A stretch of 9,100 nt of DNA from Krumholzibacterium sp965370495. Lineage in GTDB: Bacteria > Krumholzibacteriota > Krumholzibacteriia > Krumholzibacteriales > Krumholzibacteriaceae. The translations under genes were made by a program, and so were the position numbers. The notes below the pieces were generated by a model. It had not been told where the DNA came from. It was given only the letters and a program-made list of their open reading frames with translations, and did not search any database. The stretch spans positions 1 to 9,100 of the forward strand of contig CBDUUV010000099.1 in the NCBI GenBank assembly GCA_965370495.1. The letters run 5' to 3'. How positions within the stretch are numbered: position 1 is the first letter of the stretch; every line of letters starts with the position of its first letter. Below, piece by piece: positions 5,163 to 9,100 of the stretch.

Positions 5163-7685
5163 CTACGTTTTGCTGGTTGCTTCCGGGCCTTTGTTCTTCT
5201 CCGGTTTTTTGTATGGTATTGTAAAAGTGTCGGCTTTCCAGATATCTTTGTTATATTCCCTGATAGTACGGTCTGAGGAGAATTTGCCCATGCGGGCGAC
5301 GTTGAGGATCGCTTTTTCCGTCCATTCCCCGCGGTTGGAATATGTCCGCCCTGCCCTTTCCTGGCATTCTTTGTATGACCCGAAGTCCGCGAGTGTCAGG
5401 AAACCGTCAGCATCGAGAAGATGATTCATCAGCGGGTGGAAAAGTTCATGCTCTTGCGGGGAGAAGAAACCGCTGTAGATCAGGTCGATAGTTTCTTTTA
5501 GCAAAATATCACTGTTGTAGTAATCCCTGGCATTGTATGAAGGGGCCAGTTTTTTTGTTTCGCCGGCAGTAAGTCCGAATATGAAGATATTTTCTTTTCC
5601 AACTTCTTCCAGTATCTCTATATTGGCTCCATCGAGAGTGCCGATCGTCAGGGCGCCGTTCAGGGCGAGTTTCATGTTTCCCGTACCGGAAGCCTCGAAC
5701 CCCGCGGTCGAGATCTGTTCCGAGAGGTCAGCCGCGGGGATGATGCGCTCGGCAAGTGATACACGGTAGTTTGGAAGAAACGCGACTTTAAGTATTCCCC
5801 TTGTTTTCGGATCATGGTTGATCATCTCGGCCGTATGGCAGATGAGTTTTATAATCATTTTTGCCATATAGTACGCGGGAGCTGTTTTTCCGGCAAAGAG
5901 GAAAGTTCGTGGATGCATTTCGAAGCCGGGTTCATGCTTCAATCTTAACCAGCAGCTTATGATATGCAGGATGTTCAGAAGTTGCCTCTTGTATTCGTGG
6001 ATCCTTTTTATCTGGATATCGAAGATCGAATCGGGGTCGATCGTATAACCGGTAAGAGCGCCTGTTATACTGGCAAGCTCTTCCTTGTTTTGTTTTTTTA
6101 TTGCGTTGAACCGTTCCTGAAAGGATGAATCGGAAGCCAGATTCTCGATCTTTTTCAGCTGATCGAGATCCCTGATCCAGCCCTTGCCTATATGGTCGCT
6201 GATCAGTCCCGCCAGTTTCGGGTTGGCTGCCAGAAGCCAGCGCCTCGGTGTAATCCCGTTGGTCTTGTTGCTGATCCTGCCGGGGTACATCTCTTCGAAG
6301 TCGCGGAATATCCCTTCCCTGAGCAGTTTTGTGTGTAGAGCCGCGACGCCGTTTACCGAATGCGATCCTACTATGGCGAGATGGGCCATGCGCACTTTTT
6401 TAGTTTTTCCTTCCCCTACTATAGACATTCGAGACAGGCGGCTGTTGTCTCCCGTGTAACGGAGTGCTACGTCTCTGAGAAATCTCCTGTTTATTTCGTA
6501 AACGATCTCGAGGTGGCGGGGCAGCAGTGTGCCGAACATCGAGACAGGCCATTGCTCGAGCGCTTCCGACAGGATCGTATGATTTGTATACGAGCATGTC
6601 AGGGTGGTGATTTCCCATGCTTTTTCCCATTCGAGCCTTTGTTCATCGATAAGTATTCGCATAAGTTCGGTTATTGCCAGGGATGGATGGGTATCGTTCA
6701 TCTGTATCGCTGTCTTCTTGGAAAATTTGTCGAAGTTACGATGAGTAACCAGGTAGCGGCGCACGATATCCTGGATCGAGCAGGACACGAAGAAGTACTG
6801 TTGTTTGAGGCGCAGCTCCTTTCCCATGAGACTGCTGTCATTTGGATAAAGGACCTTGGATATGTTCTCTGACAGGTTCTTTTCTTCGACTGCCTTGAGG
6901 TAGTCTCCATGCTGGAAATAATCGAGGTCGAATTCGTTCGACGCGCGTGACGACCACAACCGCAGTGTGTTGACGGTGTAGTTGTCATAGCCGCAGACAG
7001 GAGTGTCATACGCTATGCCGATCACATCGTTCGTGTCGATCCATTCCGTTCTCGGCCGGCCGTCCGGCCATACGGAATTCTTGATATTTCCGTAGTATTT
7101 TACAGTGAAGCTGTACTCCGGCCGCTCGATTTCCCAGGGGTTTCCGAATTTCAACCATGAATCAGGAAGCTCGACCTGGCCGAAGTCTCTGATCACCTGC
7201 TCGAAAATTCCAAACTCATACCTTATACCGTATCCGTAGGCCGGAATCTCGAGGGTAGCCATGGAATCGAGAAAACAGGCCGCAAGCCTTCCAAGCCCCC
7301 CGTTGCCGAGGCCCGCGTCCGGTTCCTGTGCGACAAGTTCCTCCAGGTCCAGTCCGAGTCCGGTCATGGCCTTGTTGACCTCTTCAAAGAGGTCGAGATT
7401 GATCAGGTTGTTGACGAGAGCCCTTCCCATCAGGTATTCGGCCGACAGGTAGTATACACGCCTTGCATCATTGTCATAGTAGTGTTGCTGTGTCTTGATC
7501 CACTGTTCGATGATCCGCTCACGGACTGTTAGCGACAGTGATAAGTAGAGGTCTCGTATGGTCGCCGTGTACTGGTCTTTTGACAGTGAATATTCCAGGT
7601 GGTTGGTAAAGCACTCCTCTATGTCTCTCGCCTTCATCCCTTTGTGAAATATTTCGTGGTTTTCAAACAGAGCGCGTTTATCCAC
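5163..7685 (-). CDS. glgP: Glycogen/starch/maltodextrin phosphorylase
   Basis: The enzyme is PLP-dependent (GT35 family). It releases glucose-1-phosphate from the non-reducing ends of alpha-1,4-glucan using phosphate, in the cytoplasm. The 840-residue protein is full length. Visible motifs are YYLSAEYLMGR (78-88), EPDAGLGNGGLGRLAACFLDS (121-141), YGIRYEFG (152-159), NDTHPSLAITELMRIL (330-345) and GRISNKTNGITPRRWL (469-484). IQIKRIHEYKRQ (558-569) carries the phosphate-site Lys560, Arg561 and Lys566. EASGTGNMK (664-672) has Lys672, the residue that binds PLP in the family. The N-terminus lacks the animal phosphorylation site. The start is GTG, supported by GGGAG eight bases upstream (7698-7694). 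The tail after about residue 825 is Lys/Pro-rich and probably disordered. No other glycogen gene is in the window. Glycogen versus maltodextrin preference cannot be decided from sequence alone. Confidence 0.96.
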   Translation of the reverse strand: MDKRALFENHEIFHKGMKARDIEECFTNHLEYSLSKDQYTATIRDLYLSLSLTVRERIIEQWIKTQQHYYDNDARRVYYLSAEYLMGRALVNNLINLDLFEEVNKAMTGLGLDLEELVAQEPDAGLGNGGLGRLAACFLDSMATLEIPAYGYGIRYEFGIFEQVIRDFGQVELPDSWLKFGNPWEIERPEYSFTVKYYGNIKNSVWPDGRPRTEWIDTNDVIGIAYDTPVCGYDNYTVNTLRLWSSRASNEFDLDYFQHGDYLKAVEEKNLSENISKVLYPNDSSLMGKELRLKQQYFFVSCSIQDIVRRYLVTHRNFDKFSKKTAIQMNDTHPSLAITELMRILIDEQRLEWEKAWEITTLTCSYTNHTILSEALEQWPVSMFGTLLPRHLEIVYEINRRFLRDVALRYTGDNSRLSRMSIVGEGKTKKVRMAHLAIVGSHSVNGVAALHTKLLREGIFRDFEEMYPGRISNKTNGITPRRWLLAANPKLAGLISDHIGKGWIRDLDQLKKIENLASDSSFQERFNAIKKQNKEELASITGALTGYTIDPDSIFDIQIKRIHEYKRQLLNILHIISCWLRLKHEPGFEMHPRTFLFAGKTAPAYYMAKMIIKLICHTAEMINHDPKTRGILKVAFLPNYRVSLAERIIPAADLSEQISTAGFEASGTGNMKLALNGALTIGTLDGANIEILEEVGKENIFIFGLTAGETKKLAPSYNARDYYNSDILLKETIDLIYSGFFSPQEHELFHPLMNHLLDADGFLTLADFGSYKECQERAGRTYSNRGEWTEKAILNVARMGKFSSDRTIREYNKDIWKADTFTIPYKKPEKNKGPEATSKT

Positions 7686-7737
7686 AGGTGTTGCTCCCGT
7701 CCAGAGTGAATGATTCTGTCTTCAAGCGTGCCGCGAT

Positions 7738-7767
7738 GGTGTGATGAAACAAGACTAACATCATACC
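7738..7767. promoter_or_regulatory. Imperfect inverted repeat upstream of glgP (operator/promoter candidate)
   Basis: GGTGTGATG (7738-7746) and CATCATACC (7759-7767) are inverted arms with eight of nine positions complementary, separated by 12 bases. On the minus strand the right arm contains TATGAT (7765-7760), a good -10 box that would start glgP transcription near 7753, inside the dyad. I see no convincing -35 box at the proper distance. An activator-dependent promoter is therefore possible, or the -10 may be fortuitous. Confidence 0.35.
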
Positions 7768-7817
7768 CTTGCAAATGTCATATGGTTTTATCGGTATCCA
7801 GACTTGAAAGTACAGTA

Positions 7818-8441
7818 TTATACGGCCAGGGATAAGGATTCGGGCAAGCGGTTTTCAGTTTTCCTGTATTTCTGTACCCTGTGTGGTGATCCGGGCGGGA
7901 TGATGGAAGCGATCTTCCGTATATCGGCTTCCGAGAGAAGATTCTTGACATATGTCGTTCTGAATTCATGCTTTACGGTAGAGCCGGAAATGATTCCGAG
8001 GCTTTTGGTTATTTTTTCGATCGGCAGCTCTATGCCGGTCAGCCGGCTGTAGATATCCATCGGCGCCTTGATATCCATGGCTATGTAGTCGAGAAGCCCT
8101 TCATGGATCAGGGAATTCAATACTTCCGGGTTGCTTCCGTTTGTATCGAGTTTGATCATCAATCCCATATCTCTCAGAGACCGGATGAACCCGGTAAGGC
8201 CTTTCTGAATGGTCGGTTCGCCGCCGGTCAGGACCACCCCGTCCAGTTGCCTGCTTCGGGCCCTGAGAAATCCCATGACTTCCTCTTCTGGAATAAGAGT
8301 TTCAGCGTTTGGGAGAGTCGTAATAAGCCTGCTGTTATGGCACCATGAACACCTGAAATTGCACCCCTGCGTAAAAATGATAGCCGCAGTATGGCCGGGG
8401 AAATCACTCAGGCTGAATTTTTGAAAACCACCTATCTTCAT
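7818..8441 (-). CDS. nrdG: Radical SAM activating enzyme of anaerobic ribonucleotide reductase (NrdG2-like)
   Basis: This protein uses a [4Fe-4S] cluster and S-adenosylmethionine to install the glycyl radical in NrdD. The 207-residue protein starts MKIGGFQKFSLSDFPG, typical of the NrdG2 branch. The cluster motif is CNFRCSWC (Cys27, Cys31, Cys34; CX3CX2C), preceded by IIFTQG. The SAM-binding GGEP is at 73-76. LDTNGSNPEVL (98-108) and DYIAMDIKAP (118-127) are further family landmarks. It is somewhat short at the C-terminus (ends PESLSLAV), but no frameshift is evident. The ATG overlaps the nrdD TGA in ATGA, with GAGGAG (8452-8447) five bases before it, so the two genes are co-transcribed and probably translationally coupled. 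The pair implies deoxynucleotide synthesis under anoxic conditions. Confidence 0.94.
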   Translation of the reverse strand: MKIGGFQKFSLSDFPGHTAAIIFTQGCNFRCSWCHNSRLITTLPNAETLIPEEEVMGFLRARSRQLDGVVLTGGEPTIQKGLTGFIRSLRDMGLMIKLDTNGSNPEVLNSLIHEGLLDYIAMDIKAPMDIYSRLTGIELPIEKITKSLGIISGSTVKHEFRTTYVKNLLSEADIRKIASIIPPGSPHRVQKYRKTENRLPESLSLAV

Positions 8442-9100
8442 TTCGACTCCTCGATACAGAAAGTGTTTCTCATTTCGAACTCTGACTGTTTTCCCTCATT
8501 CCACTGTCCTACGGGGCGGAGGTACCCGACGACCCTGGAATAGACCTCAGTCGCGATGCCGCATTCAGGGCAGATTGCCTGTTTCCCTTTCAGGTAGCCG
8601 TGTGACGGGCATACAGAGAAGGTTGGTGAAATGGTAAAGTACGGCAGGTGGTATTTGTTGCATACGCTGCGGACAAAATTCTTTACAGCCAGAGGGTCAG
8701 GAGAGGCTTCGCCGAGAAATACGTGCAGTACCGTGCCACCGGTATATTTTGTCTGAAGATCGTCCTGCAGGTCAAAGACATGAAATATGTCATCGCTGTA
8801 GTTGACCGGGAGATGGCTCGAATTTGTATAGAACGGTTTGGCTCCCTCCTTGATTTCCCTTTCGTTCGAGCAGAGGATTTGAGGATATTTATCCTTGTCT
8901 ATCTTTGCGAGACTGTATGAGGTGCCTTCTGCAGGGGTTGCTTCAAGATTGTAGAAGTTGCCGGTCTCCAACTGAAAATCCGTGAGTTTGTCGCGCATGA
9001 AATCCAGGACGCGGCCGGCAAAGAGAATCCCCTCATCTGTGCCGATATCCTTTCCCAACAGATTGAGACATGCTTCGTTCAGGCCCACGAGCCCTATTGT
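8438..9100 (-). CDS. nrdD: Anaerobic ribonucleoside-triphosphate reductase, C-terminal part (5' end outside the window)
   Basis: This is the catalytic subunit of class III ribonucleotide reductase, which reduces ribonucleoside triphosphates to deoxyribonucleotides using a glycyl radical and is inactivated by oxygen. The frame is open to the right edge (reads TIGLVGLNEAC), so about 220 C-terminal residues are visible and the rest is missing. A GTG at 9088 is internal and is not the start. The C-terminal metal site reads CPSHGYLKG...CPECG, with three Cys and a His in place of the fourth Cys. The glycyl radical site is in SRVVGYLRPV, with the Gly at codon 8525-8527, 28 residues before the last residue. 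The stop overlaps the nrdG start by four bases. The conserved end WNEGKQSEF...TF confirms the family. Confidence 0.95.
   Translation of the reverse strand, partial: TIGLVGLNEACLNLLGKDIGTDEGILFAGRVLDFMRDKLTDFQLETGNFYNLEATPAEGTSYSLAKIDKDKYPQILCSNEREIKEGAKPFYTNSSHLPVNYSDDIFHVFDLQDDLQTKYTGGTVLHVFLGEASPDPLAVKNFVRSVCNKYHLPYFTISPTFSVCPSHGYLKGKQAICPECGIATEVYSRVVGYLRPVGQWNEGKQSEFEMRNTFCIEESK

Noticed and set aside
6360..6872. Plus-strand open frame of about 170 codons inside glgP
   Set aside because: It is a shadow of glgP, which is intact and well conserved here; no start signal or domain.
7818..7900. Possible frameshift at the nrdG C-terminus because the end looks short and unusual
   Set aside because: The radical SAM core is complete and the last residues (VQKYRKTENRLP) still resemble the family's C-terminal strand and tail; no alternative frame continues a recognisable sequence.
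1..9100. tRNA, rRNA, CRISPR array, insertion sequence or integrase site
   Set aside because: No cloverleaf-like segments, regularly spaced repeats, transposase-like proteins or terminal inverted repeats were seen on either strand.

Overview
The window is ordinary, compact bacterial chromosome with housekeeping metabolism. No plasmid, prophage, CRISPR, insertion sequence or RNA gene could be supported. GTG and ATG starts, Shine-Dalgarno sites and sigma70-type promoters are all recognisable. An oxygen-sensitive class III ribonucleotide reductase (nrdD/nrdG) and amino-acid dehydrogenases point to an anaerobic or facultative bacterium. A lipoprotein parvulin fits a cell with an exported chaperone system. 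I cannot name the species; an uncultured lineage is possible but is only a guess.

Layout. Positions 2-388 (+) hold the end of an AT-rich gene of unknown function. Its composition differs from everything after about position 390. A stand-alone Smr-domain protein (418-792, -) and alanine dehydrogenase (973-2085, -) follow, separated by the ald intrinsic terminator. ald and the glutamate dehydrogenase gene gdhA (2396-3733, +) diverge from a 310-bp regulatory interval. This interval is the most structured non-coding DNA in the window. It has two well-formed promoters with the same 16-bp spacing, an inverted repeat over the ald -10 box, a hairpin at the predicted gdhA transcript start, and a 12-bp direct repeat with one copy in each leader. 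Behind gdhA come a strong GC-rich hairpin and a second structured interval, then a lipoprotein peptidyl-prolyl isomerase (4036-5082, +). Convergent to it is glycogen phosphorylase glgP (5163-7685, -), with an inverted repeat upstream of its start. The right end holds nrdG (7818-8441, -) and the 3' part of nrdD (8438 to the window edge, -), which overlap by four bases.

How the genes fit together. Ald and Gdh both interconvert ammonium with an amino acid and a 2-oxoacid: alanine/pyruvate with NAD, and glutamate/2-oxoglutarate probably with NADP. The divergent arrangement and the shared leader repeat suggest coordinated control of nitrogen and carbon flow. GlgP releases glucose-1-phosphate from stored glucan. 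NrdDG makes deoxynucleotides without oxygen. Smr and the isomerase are general maintenance functions. I found no convincing undescribed multi-gene system; the items worth a second look are regulatory DNA and the foreign-looking left edge.
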